DNA of 9,742 nt from JBDTLH01 sp039934875 (GCA_039934875.1 JBDTLH010000382.1:1-9742), one strand, 5' to 3'. Positions 1 to 6,356 are shown, numbered from the stretch's first letter. Notes: generated by a model from the letters alone, not told the origin. Program-made: numbers and translations.

Positions 1-31
1 ATGTAGTTTCATGCCGCGCAGAGGCAAAATT

Positions 32-286
32 ATGGCGATTCACGTTCGAGATACCCACGCGCAAGAAATTTACAAGAACATCATTGACTCGAAAGAGAAG
101 TCAGACTACTCTACGCGCAATGAGAGCGCTTCGGCTTGCCGGAGTTACGCAAAATCGATGGAGCGTCATGCAGGTGGATCCCTTCACCCGACGCGGCATC
201 TGCGGCCCTCAACTTGCCACTTCCATTCCACTTCAAACCTTGCTTGCCATTGCAACCACTCCGTCGGGAGGACGACGAACCAATAG
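32..286 (+). CDS. Doubtful small ORF upstream of phoH
   Basis: This is an 84-codon reading frame that starts at ATG 32 and stops at 284-286, directly against the phoH start codon. In its favour, AGAGG at 20-24 sits 7 nt before the ATG, which is good Shine-Dalgarno spacing, and the first ~30 codons (MAIHVRDTHAQEIYKNI...) read like ordinary protein. Against it, the second half is rich in His, Cys, Ser and Thr (around CHFHSTSNLACHC), resembles no family I know, and two other plus-strand frames are also open over part of the same stretch. It could be a real coupled small gene, the decayed remnant of one, or untranslated phoH leader. I see no other gene in 1-286. Confidence 0.2.
   Translation: MAIHVRDTHAQEIYKNIIDSKEKSDYSTRNESASACRSYAKSMERHAGGSLHPTRHLRPSTCHFHSTSNLACHCNHSVGRTTNQ
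84..112 (+). promoter_or_regulatory. Weak candidate sigma70 promoter for phoH operon
   Basis: TTGACT at 84-89 matches the -35 consensus at five of six positions. It is followed after 17 nt by TACTCT at 107-112, which matches the -10 consensus at only three of six. The distance to phoH leaves a ~170-nt leader. If ORF 32-286 were real, this promoter would lie inside it. It was found by eye only. Confidence 0.22.
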
Positions 287-1333
287 ATGAAAACCAGGAA
301 GAACCTCGAGATCACGCCGAATCTGGAAGCTCTCTTTGGCACCAGGGACGAAAACCTTCACATTATGGAAGACGCTTTGGGCGTCGCGATCGACCTCCGC
401 GCCAACGGAGTGACGGTCGAGGGCGCGCCGGCAGGGGTCGAGCGCGTGGAGCGCATCTTCAAAGACTATGAAACACTGCGCCGTGCGGGGCACCAGTTCC
501 ATAACGGAGATCTGGGTTCGATGCTGCGCGTGGTGACCAGCGATCCAACGGCGAGTTTGCGCGAGTTGGCGGAGAGCGGCAAGCAGCGCTCGCAGGGCGC
601 GAAGCGCATGGTGCAGCCGAAGACGGTGAACCAGCGTAAATATATGGACGCCATCGAGAAGAACGATATGGTGTTCGGGATCGGTCCGGCGGGCACAGGT
701 AAGACGTATCTTGCGGTGGCTATGGCGGTATCGGCACTGCAGTCGAAGCAGGTGAGCCGGATTGTTTTAGCGCGTCCGGCGGTAGAGGCGGGAGAGCGGC
801 TGGGATTTTTGCCGGGGACCCTGCAGGAGAAGGTCGATCCTTATCTTCGCCCGTTGTATGACGCGCTCTATGACCTGCTGGAGCATGAGCGGGTGGACAA
901 GCTGCTGCAGAGCGGAGTGATCGAGATCGCTCCGATTGCGTTTATGCGCGGGCGGACACTGAACGATGCCTTCATCATCATGGACGAGGCGCAGAACACC
1001 ACTATCGAACAGATGAAGATGTTCCTCACCCGCATGGGCAACAATTCGAAGGCGGTAATTACCGGCGACATCACGCAGATCGATCTGCCCAATGCGAACA
1101 AGAGCGGCCTGGTGGATGCGGTCCGTATATTGCAAAGCGTGGAGGGCATACAGTTCAACTTCTTCGAGGAGTGCGACGTAGTGCGCCATCATCTGGTGCA
1201 GCGCATTATCCATGCTTACGAGGATGTTGCCCGGCGGGCGGCGCAGCAGCTTTCGCTTTCGCTCGACGAGAAGACGGGGGAGGCGACGCTGATCAGCGAA
1301 CTGCCGGAGCGGGTGCCGGTGCTGGAGCAATAG
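287..1333 (+). CDS. phoH: PhoH family P-loop ATPase
   Basis: A 348-residue PhoH-like cytoplasmic ATPase. The N-terminal ~70 residues (LEALFGTRDENL at 14-25) form the small nucleic-acid-binding-like domain usual in this family. The P-loop domain follows, with Walker A GPAGTGKT at 133-140, the signature RPAVEAGERLGFLPG at 163-177, Walker B FIIMDEAQ at 229-236, TGDITQIDLP at 259-268 and DVVRHHLVQRII at 297-308. Every core motif is intact and the length is normal. PhoH-like proteins are nucleotide-binding proteins tied by gene neighbourhood to YbeY and RNA metabolism; the exact reaction in this branch is not settled. The start at 287 has GGGAGG at 266-271, a rather long 15-nt spacing. The next in-frame ATG (M27) would cut into conserved sequence. 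It is the first certain gene of the operon. Confidence 0.96.
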   Translation: MKTRKNLEITPNLEALFGTRDENLHIMEDALGVAIDLRANGVTVEGAPAGVERVERIFKDYETLRRAGHQFHNGDLGSMLRVVTSDPTASLRELAESGKQRSQGAKRMVQPKTVNQRKYMDAIEKNDMVFGIGPAGTGKTYLAVAMAVSALQSKQVSRIVLARPAVEAGERLGFLPGTLQEKVDPYLRPLYDALYDLLEHERVDKLLQSGVIEIAPIAFMRGRTLNDAFIIMDEAQNTTIEQMKMFLTRMGNNSKAVITGDITQIDLPNANKSGLVDAVRILQSVEGIQFNFFEECDVVRHHLVQRIIHAYEDVARRAAQQLSLSLDEKTGEATLISELPERVPVLEQ

Positions 1334-1489
1334 ATGGTTGAACATCTGCATGAAAGATGATATAAAGGCTTATCTGCTGATTGCAGATTAACCGCAAAGG
1401 CGGTACTTACAAAAGCTTCTCTGGAACGAACGTATACAAAAGAGGATCTGCACAAGTGCCCCACCTGATAAAGGTGGGGTTTTACTGTA
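1334..1489 (+). ncRNA. Structured leader or small RNA before DUF3825 gene
   Basis: This 156-nt gap between phoH and the DUF3825 gene carries several possible RNA helices. ATCTGC 1372-1377 can pair with GCAGAT 1383-1388 over a 5-nt loop. ACCGC 1391-1395 pairs with GCGGT 1400-1404 over an AAAG tetraloop. TTCTCT 1417-1422 can pair with AGAGGA 1441-1446, including one G-U. A strong GC stem at 1459-1479 ends the region. Two further ATCTGC copies (1344-1349, 1446-1451) could compete for the single GCAGAT. A 13-codon ORF (MKDDIKAYLLIAD, 1350-1391) overlaps the first hairpin but has no ribosome binding site. The layout suits a 5' regulatory leader or a short terminated RNA. I cannot assign it to a known RNA family, and the structure is predicted by eye. 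Confidence 0.4.
1459..1483 (+). terminator. Rho-independent terminator-like hairpin before DUF3825 gene
   Basis: CCCCACCT (1459-1466) and AGGTGGGG (1472-1479) form a perfect 8-bp, mostly GC stem over a GATAA loop, followed by TTTT at 1480-1483. The U run is short. The hairpin ends only 6 nt before ATG 1490, and its 3' arm is the only purine-rich Shine-Dalgarno-like sequence in front of that gene. It could therefore both stop transcription after phoH and hide the ribosome binding site. Confidence 0.65.
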
Positions 1490-2407
1490 ATGCGCCATAC
1501 TCGTATGCAAATCTCTAAATATCAGGCTCTTTACACAAAGTTTAAAAATCAACCGGTTCAAGATGTATTGGCGCATTTCCATCCTGACAGAGACCCGCTC
1601 ACCGGGAGTCAGGACTTCGACGCTCCATTCCGAAAGATCGCGGCGATGACTTTGGAAGGACCTGATGCTTGGGAGTTCACTCAGCCGAAATTTCAAAACA
1701 AATATCATTCCAAGCCGCCAAAACTCCGAAACTATTTGTTGTATACGTTCGCGAGGCTCAGGGCACTTGAAATTGCTCATCCGGGGGAATATTTTGCTGA
1801 GAGCGAAGACAAGAATTGGGTTTGCTTCAACACGGGACTACAGGACAAACATTCGGCAGATCTTTACGCGATATTCCTGAGATACGAGCCTAAGCCTGGA
1901 ATCAACGCCGAGAGGCCGGTATCGGATTGGGTTTACCGGGGGACCGTCACCTCTCGGCTCCCAGTATTTCGCGATCATTTTGGAACCAAGCTCCCGAAGC
2001 TGGCTTGGTATTCGACGGATAGCCGGGATTACATCTTTAATACTGATTACGATTTGGAGACCGACATCTTCGACCATATGTTTGAAAGAGCTAAAGAGAG
2101 ATCAGGATTCCCTGAGGATGTAACAGACGAATCAGTTCGCAATTATTTGAGGGGCGCAATCGAGAATCTCCTTCCAAAGATTAAGCGCAACTACAAAACC
2201 GCTATCCCGGTCTATTACATCGAGGAAGAACGCATGCAGTTGTTGCTTCCATTCCATTCCTCGAACGGACGCGACACAGCTTGTTTTCTGATTGAGCGAG
2301 ATGATCAGCGTCGCTGTTATCGAATCAAAACAATACTCGATATGGATCATGCTTTTTTTGCTGCTCGGTTAATCACAAGGCCGGACAAAGAATGGCTCAA
2401 TCCGTAG
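1490..2407 (+). CDS. DUF3825 domain protein, accessory gene in phoH-ybeY operon
   Basis: A 305-residue protein that I recognise as DUF3825 from its motif series: LRNYLLYTFARL (79-90), CFNTGL (112-117), RNYKTAIPVYY (233-243), MQLLLP (249-254) and a C-terminal block LDMDHAFFAARLITRP ending in EWL (283-303). The family's biochemical role is unknown to me. I recall DUF3825 domains fused to predicted RNA-binding (OST-HTH/LOTUS-type) modules, but here the domain stands alone after a ~50-residue N-terminus. No signal peptide or membrane segment is seen. The gene is plainly AT-richer than its neighbours: I count 30/60 G+C at 1741-1800 and 24/60 at 2041-2100, against 42/60 at 1261-1320 in phoH. That suggests horizontal acquisition. 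The start may be ATG 1490 or ATG 1505; neither has a free Shine-Dalgarno. Its stop lies 56 nt before the chosen ybeY start. Confidence 0.8.
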   Translation: MRHTRMQISKYQALYTKFKNQPVQDVLAHFHPDRDPLTGSQDFDAPFRKIAAMTLEGPDAWEFTQPKFQNKYHSKPPKLRNYLLYTFARLRALEIAHPGEYFAESEDKNWVCFNTGLQDKHSADLYAIFLRYEPKPGINAERPVSDWVYRGTVTSRLPVFRDHFGTKLPKLAWYSTDSRDYIFNTDYDLETDIFDHMFERAKERSGFPEDVTDESVRNYLRGAIENLLPKIKRNYKTAIPVYYIEEERMQLLLPFHSSNGRDTACFLIERDDQRRCYRIKTILDMDHAFFAARLITRPDKEWLNP

Positions 2408-2463
2408 TCTTGGGAAGATCGAAGCCACTTACGCGTGCCCGAATTAGGCCGTGCCCAGAGGAG

Positions 2464-2937
2464 ATGCAAAGTCATAAGATTAGCCTGATTGTGGATCCAC
2501 TGCGGCGGCTTAGGCGCAGGCAGCTGGAGGAGTTCGCCGAGGCGGCGCGCGTGGCGGTAAAGCTGCGCGGCGAGGTCACGGTGCTGCTGACTTCGAATGA
2601 GCGCATCCAGCAGTTGAATCGTCAGTATCGCAAAAAGAACAAGGCGACGGACGTGCTGAGTTTTCCCGCTCCCGAAAATTTGAGGAAGGAAGTCGCGGGC
2701 GACCTCGCTATATCCATGGATATTGCCGCCGAGTACGCGCGGCGGCTGGGGCACTCGCTTACCAAGGAACTGTGCGTGCTAATTTTGCATGGGATAATCC
2801 ATCTGGCGGGACATGATCACGAGACCGACAATGGAGAGATGGCGACCCTGGAGGCGAAGTTGCGCAAGCGCTTCGGGCTGCCTTTGTCATTGATCGAACG
2901 AACGGGAACCGAACGGACCGGGCGCGGGCAGGCATGA
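2464..2937 (+). CDS. ybeY: Endoribonuclease YbeY
   Basis: A 157-residue YbeY, the single-strand-specific, zinc-dependent endoribonuclease involved in 16S rRNA maturation and 70S ribosome quality control. The metal-binding signature HGIIHLAGHDH is complete, with His109, His113 and His119 in this numbering. The conserved ATDVLSFP block precedes it at 61-68. Its length is typical. The start is uncertain. ATG 2464 follows AGAGGAG (2457-2463) with essentially no spacer. An in-frame ATG at 2392 would give 181 residues, overlap the DUF3825 gene by 16 nt, and add a 24-residue tail unlike YbeY. I prefer 2464 because the family's conserved region begins just after it (ISLIVDP). The stop overlaps the next start as ATGA. 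Confidence 0.93.
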   Translation: MQSHKISLIVDPLRRLRRRQLEEFAEAARVAVKLRGEVTVLLTSNERIQQLNRQYRKKNKATDVLSFPAPENLRKEVAGDLAISMDIAAEYARRLGHSLTKELCVLILHGIIHLAGHDHETDNGEMATLEAKLRKRFGLPLSLIERTGTERTGRGQA

Positions 2938-4229
2938 TTATTTTCTGGATCATCCTGCTGGCGCTGCTCTCGACCGTGCTGGCGCTCGCGAGCTACATCG
3001 AACGTATCTATGGCGAGGCAGGCAAGCTGCTGTCGCGCGAGTTCGAACAGAACATAGAGGTCTATGAAGAGCGCATCGAACCGAAGCTGCGCTCGCGCGG
3101 CCCCTCGCGGCGGCTTTCGGGCGCCATGGGGCTGCTGGCGCAACTGTGCAACACGGCGATCACGCTGGTGCTTGCGTACTTCGTATTCAGTGGCCCGTTC
3201 AGCGCGGCGCAAGTGGCGCAGTTGGCCATCGCGCTTGTTCTTATCCTGCTGACTTTCAATCGACTTGTTCCCTTCCTGCTGTTCACGCGCACGCGCGGGG
3301 TATGGCTGGTGCGGTTCACGCCCTTGCTCAGAATCATGATGTGGGTGATCTTCCCGGTGACGCTGGCGCTAAGCTTCTGCATGTCCATCGCGGCATTGGC
3401 GGAGAAGCGGGAACGGGAGGCGCCGGAGACGCCGCAAGAAGCCGTGGAAGCGCTGATCGAGGCGGGAGAAGAAGAGGGCATTCTGGAAGAGAGCGACCGC
3501 GAGCTGATCCATTCCGTGGTGGAGTTCGGAGACAAGATCACGCGCGAGGTCATGACTCCGCGACCGGACGTCTTCGCTGTCCGCAGTGACACTACGATTG
3601 AGGCCTTTCACGAGTTGTTGCGCGAACGTCCGCATACCCGGGTCCCGGCGTACAAGACCTCACTCGAAGACATTGAAGGCATCATCTTCACCCCTGATCT
3701 GTTGCAGGTGCGGGATTCCGAAGCCGGCAGCCGCACGGTGGGGACGCTGCTGCGGCCGGCGTATTTTGTGCCCGAAACCAAACCCACGATGGAGCTGCTG
3801 CGTGAGTTGCAGCGGCAGAAGAGCCACATCGCTATCGTCATCGATGAATACGGAGGCGTCACCGGAGTGGTCAGCGTCGAGGACCTGGTGGAAGAGATCG
3901 TCGGCGAACTACATGACGAGCGGGAGAGCAATGCGGAGGCGGTGAAGCAGGCAGATGGCTCCTACATCGTCTTCGGGACGCTTGACATCGGCAGGCTGGA
4001 AGACATCTTTGGCTTCCGCCCCGAAGACGAGCATGAGGTCGAGACCTCAACGGTGGGCGGACTGGTCATTGAGCGCCTGGGGCACATTCCTCGCTGCGGT
4101 GAGAGACTAGAGGAATCGGGATTGCGCTTTGAAGTGCTCAAGAGCACCGACCGCCGCATTGAAAAGCTGCGCATCTCGCGCATCGCGCCGAGGGCTGAAA
4201 ATGAAGATATTCGGAAGGTAACGGCATAA
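2934..4229 (+). CDS. CNNM/CorC-HlyC family CBS-domain membrane protein
   Basis: A 431-residue inner-membrane protein of the hemolysin C/CorC group. The N-terminal CNNM (DUF21)-like region has hydrophobic stretches near residues 1-22, 70-90, 94-116 and 130-155. The hallmark ELIHSVVEFGDKITREVMTPR (from residue 190) leads into two CBS domains (about 205-262 and 268-325), the second with VIDEYGGVTGVVSVEDLVEE (302-321). A CorC_HlyC C-terminal domain follows at about 340-418 (TVGGLVIERLGHIPRCGE). Characterised relatives affect Mg2+/Co2+ transport, with CBS domains binding adenine nucleotides; the old 'hemolysin' name is probably misleading. It overlaps ybeY by 4 nt and era by 1 nt (TAATG), so translation is probably coupled. 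A CorC-type gene beside ybeY and era is a common arrangement. Confidence 0.92.
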   Translation: MIIFWIILLALLSTVLALASYIERIYGEAGKLLSREFEQNIEVYEERIEPKLRSRGPSRRLSGAMGLLAQLCNTAITLVLAYFVFSGPFSAAQVAQLAIALVLILLTFNRLVPFLLFTRTRGVWLVRFTPLLRIMMWVIFPVTLALSFCMSIAALAEKREREAPETPQEAVEALIEAGEEEGILEESDRELIHSVVEFGDKITREVMTPRPDVFAVRSDTTIEAFHELLRERPHTRVPAYKTSLEDIEGIIFTPDLLQVRDSEAGSRTVGTLLRPAYFVPETKPTMELLRELQRQKSHIAIVIDEYGGVTGVVSVEDLVEEIVGELHDERESNAEAVKQADGSYIVFGTLDIGRLEDIFGFRPEDEHEVETSTVGGLVIERLGHIPRCGERLEESGLRFEVLKSTDRRIEKLRISRIAPRAENEDIRKVTA

Positions 4230-5257
4230 TGGCGTTTCGCTCAGGATTCATCGCCATCATCGGACGTCCTAATGCGGGCAAGAGCACGCTGCTCAACACG
4301 CTGGTGGGGCAGAAGATCGCCATCGTCACCCACAAGCCGCAGACCACGCGCAACCGCATCCGGGGCTTTTTGAATGTGCCGGCGAAAACGGGGCGGCATC
4401 CGGCGGCACAGATGATACTGGTGGATACGCCGGGAATCCATAAGCCCAACTCGCCGCTGGGCCGGCGCATGATGCAGGAGGTCTATGACGCGCTGGGAGA
4501 GCGCGATCTGGTGCTGCTCATCATCGACGCAACCAAAAAGTTTGGCGCGGGTGATGAATATGTCCTGGAGTTAATCAGGAAGTCTGAAGCGCCCGCGCTG
4601 CTGCTGCTCAACAAAATCGACCTGATCGCTAAAGACCAACTGCTGCCGCTGATCGAGAGCTACCGCAAGCTGCACGAGTTTAAAGAGATCATCCCCATAT
4701 CCGCCAGCAAGGGGCAGGGCGTCGAAGAACTGCTGGAGGCATGCGTCCGCCTGCTGCCGGAGGGGCCGCGTTACTTTGCGAAAGACCAGATCACCGACCA
4801 GCCGGAGCGCTTTCTCGCCGCGGAGATCATTCGTGAAAAGGTCCTCATGCTGTTGGGCCAGGAGGTCCCGTACGCGACCGCGGTCATGATCGAGAAATGG
4901 GAAGAGCCGCCCGCCCGGACAGCATCCCAACGACCGCCGCTGACCCGCATCGCCGCCGCCATCTTCTGTGAGCGCGAAGGACAGAAAGCCATTGTGATCG
5001 GCAAGGGCGGCGCAATGCTCAAGAAGATCGGCACCAACGCGCGCTATGAGCTGGAGAAGATGCTGGGAACGAAGGTTTTTCTGGAGCTGTTCGTGAAGGT
5101 GCAGGGCGGATGGTCGGAGTCGCGGGGATTTTTGAATGAACTCGACTGGAGAAGGCAGATGGAATCACTCACGGTTGCCGGAAACCCAGAAGCAACCACA
5201 GAGGACACAGAGGAAGCACCAAGGAAACACAAAGGTAAAGATCAAAACGCGGTTTAG
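4229..5257 (+). CDS. era: GTPase Era with repeat-derived C-terminal tail
   Basis: Era is an essential GTPase that binds the 3' end of 16S rRNA and assists 30S assembly. All GTPase motifs are present: G1 GRPNAGKS (12-19), G2 KPQTTRNR (36-43), G3 DTPG (66-69), G4 NKID (128-131) and G5 SAS (158-160). The C-terminal KH domain carries IGKGG (257-261), and the expected WxxxxGFL-type end (about 295-305) is seen. The protein is 342 residues, while Era is usually near 300. The surplus is mostly the tail after ~315. Residues 320-336 (PEATTEDTEEAPRKHKG) are encoded by the left arm of a dispersed intergenic repeat (5187-5235), so the original stop appears to have been lost or displaced. The start overlaps the upstream stop by one base; GGAAGG lies about 10 nt upstream. 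Confidence 0.97.
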   Translation: MAFRSGFIAIIGRPNAGKSTLLNTLVGQKIAIVTHKPQTTRNRIRGFLNVPAKTGRHPAAQMILVDTPGIHKPNSPLGRRMMQEVYDALGERDLVLLIIDATKKFGAGDEYVLELIRKSEAPALLLLNKIDLIAKDQLLPLIESYRKLHEFKEIIPISASKGQGVEELLEACVRLLPEGPRYFAKDQITDQPERFLAAEIIREKVLMLLGQEVPYATAVMIEKWEEPPARTASQRPPLTRIAAAIFCEREGQKAIVIGKGGAMLKKIGTNARYELEKMLGTKVFLELFVKVQGGWSESRGFLNELDWRRQMESLTVAGNPEATTEDTEEAPRKHKGKDQNAV

Positions 5258-5344
5258 TGGAACTCACGAGCGAAAGTCCGCCTAAGGGTTGCTGGAGGAG
5301 AAAAGGCGTTCTTCCTTCCCTTCGTGCGACTTTTGGTTGCTTTT
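5187..5344. repeat. Dispersed inverted-arm repeat, copy A
   Basis: The left arm (about 5187-5235) begins CAGAAGCAACCACAGAGG (5187-5204), an exact 18-nt match to 6768-6785 in copy B. The right arm (about 5312-5344) is a degenerate inverted counterpart: its reverse complement starts AAAAGCAACC and later contains GCACGAAGG and AAGGAA. The left arm lies inside the end of era and the right arm stops just before the convergent anti-sigma gene's stop codon. The arms could fold as an imperfect hairpin between the convergent genes. I recognise the 'accacagaggacacagagg' sequence as common intergenic repeat material in many bacterial genomes. I see no transposase. Confidence 0.65.
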
Positions 5345-5350
5345 GGCGTT

Positions 5351-5602
5351 TTACGTGGTGCTCTTCGCCTTGTGCGCCCTGCACTTGGTGGTGATGGCGG
5401 TTTCGAGCTTCAATCTGATCTCATCGGGCAGCACATATACCTCGTTGTGCCGGTAGATCTCGATGGTCTTCTTGGTGGTGTCGCAGACGACGTAGCAGTC
5501 TTTGCACCAGTGCAAATGATCGTCCAATTCGGACTTGGTCTGGGCGTCGATCTCGCCGTCGAGATACTCATTGAGCTGTTTGAGAAGGTCTGAGCACTTC
5601 AC
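5351..5602 (-). CDS. Soluble zinc-finger anti-sigma factor (ZAS/zf-HC2)
   Basis: An 83-residue putative anti-sigma factor. It shows the zinc-binding anti-sigma pattern Cys3 - His29 - Cys33 - Cys36 (HLHWCKDC at 29-36) plus the preceding LNEYLDGEID segment typical of zf-HC2 proteins. No membrane helix is present, so it should be cytosolic and, in the manner of RsrA/ChrR-type proteins, might sense redox or metal state through the Zn-Cys cluster; that sensing role is inference. The start codon is GTG at 5602, overlapping the sigma factor stop by 4 nt, which predicts coupled translation and stoichiometric production. It follows its sigma factor, as is usual for such pairs. Cys40 and Cys74 are extra cysteines outside the core motif. 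Confidence 0.85.
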   Translation of the reverse strand: MKCSDLLKQLNEYLDGEIDAQTKSELDDHLHWCKDCYVVCDTTKKTIEIYRHNEVYVLPDEIRLKLETAITTKCRAHKAKSTT

Positions 5603-6225
5603 TGCTGCGTGTCCCCGGTTTTTTTCTTGAAGTAGCGGTTCAATCTATCGCGAAGCTGCAGGCGCGCGCGCAACAGCCTCGATTTTACGGCCGGAACGCT
5701 CAATCCAAGCGCCTCGGCGGTCTCCTCTGTCGAAAGCCCCTCGATGTCCCGCAGGACAAAAACTGTTTTGAATCCGGGCGAGAGGCCGTTGATGGTCTTC
5801 GTCAGAATCTCCTTCAGCTCCGAGCTGCCATATTGCTGCTCCGGGTTCGGGCTCCAGTCCGCGACCTCCCGGGGCATGCTGCCCTCTTCCGTTTCCACAT
5901 CTTCGTCGATGGAAACCGTCTTTGCATTGCGCCGCTTGCGCAGGCGCATCAGCGCCTCATTCACCGCAATGCGCACCAGCCAGGTATAAAACTTCGAATT
6001 CCCCTGAAACCGATCAAGGTGCTGGAAGGCCTTGAGGAACGCGTCCTGCACCACATCCTCCGCGTCTTCGCGGTTTTGCGTGATGTGGTTCGCGATCCGG
6101 AAGACGTTCCGGTCATATTTGCGGACGAGCTGTTCATAAGCTCCCACATCACCGCCCTTGGCGGCTGTGACCAGGGCTAGTTCCTCCCCGGTGTCCTCTC
6201 CTATCTTTGATTGGATTGTCTCCAT
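5599..6225 (-). CDS. ECF (extracytoplasmic function) RNA polymerase sigma factor
   Basis: A 208-residue group IV sigma factor. Region sigma2 (about 29-98) contains AYEQLVRKYDRNVFRIA and the core-binding DAEDVVQDAFLKAFQHLDRF, ending in YTWLVRIAVNEALMRLRKRR. An acidic linker (about 104-135) follows. Region sigma4 (about 140-195) has LSPGFKTVFVLRDIEGLS and the helix-turn-helix EETAEALGLSVPAVKSRLLR. The layout resembles RpoE-like ECF factors. There is no C-terminal extension. The partner anti-sigma gene overlaps its 3' end. GGAG lies very close (2 nt) to the chosen ATG 6225. The gene diverges from the cupredoxin gene, with ~130 nt between their starts, so that gene is a candidate target, although I do not see a convincing GGAAC-type ECF promoter. 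Confidence 0.94.
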   Translation of the reverse strand: METIQSKIGEDTGEELALVTAAKGGDVGAYEQLVRKYDRNVFRIANHITQNREDAEDVVQDAFLKAFQHLDRFQGNSKFYTWLVRIAVNEALMRLRKRRNAKTVSIDEDVETEEGSMPREVADWSPNPEQQYGSSELKEILTKTINGLSPGFKTVFVLRDIEGLSTEETAEALGLSVPAVKSRLLRARLQLRDRLNRYFKKKTGDTQQ

Positions 6226-6356
6226 GGCTCCGCGATGCAGATTATCTGCTCTGTTCCCGTCTGTTATCTTATCCTGTTAAAAGCTTCGGAAGAAACTCAG
6301 GATGGTCCATTTTTAATGTTTCGCAGAGGTATCTTCCCCTGACAGCAACCGTCGGC
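6226..6356. promoter_or_regulatory. Divergent intergenic region with palindrome and CTGTT repeats
   Basis: This region separates the sigma factor (leftward) from the CuA-domain gene (rightward) and must hold both promoters. It contains a perfect 13-nt palindrome GCAGATTATCTGC (6237-6249), 11 nt upstream of the sigma start codon, and three CTGTT direct repeats at 6251-6255, 6261-6265 and 6274-6278 (offsets 10 and 13 nt, near helical spacing). On the minus strand, TAAGAT within this AT-rich part could be a -10 box, but no good -35 lies at the right distance. The palindrome or repeats may be an operator. Confidence 0.35.

Noticed and set aside
767..1351. 194-codon minus-strand ORF opposite phoH
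   Set aside because: It is the antisense shadow of phoH, whose sense frame carries complete PhoH motifs; the antisense product resembles nothing.
1350..1391. 13-codon leader peptide (MKDDIKAYLLIAD) as an attenuation peptide
   Set aside because: It has no Shine-Dalgarno and no run of regulatory codons; it overlaps a hairpin and is likely chance, so it is noted only within the leader feature.
3062..3592. 176-codon minus-strand ORF opposite the CorC-type gene
   Set aside because: Its Ser/Arg/Thr-rich composition is typical of antisense translation of GC-rich coding DNA, and the sense frame has intact CBS domains.
5169..5384. 71-codon minus-strand ORF over the end of era
   Set aside because: It is the antisense translation of the dispersed repeat (CVSLVLPLCPLWLLL-like), a known type of spurious ORF.
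6207..6356. 50-codon upstream extension of the cupredoxin frame
   Set aside because: It would overlap the sigma factor start and place non-signal sequence before a good signal peptide at 6357.
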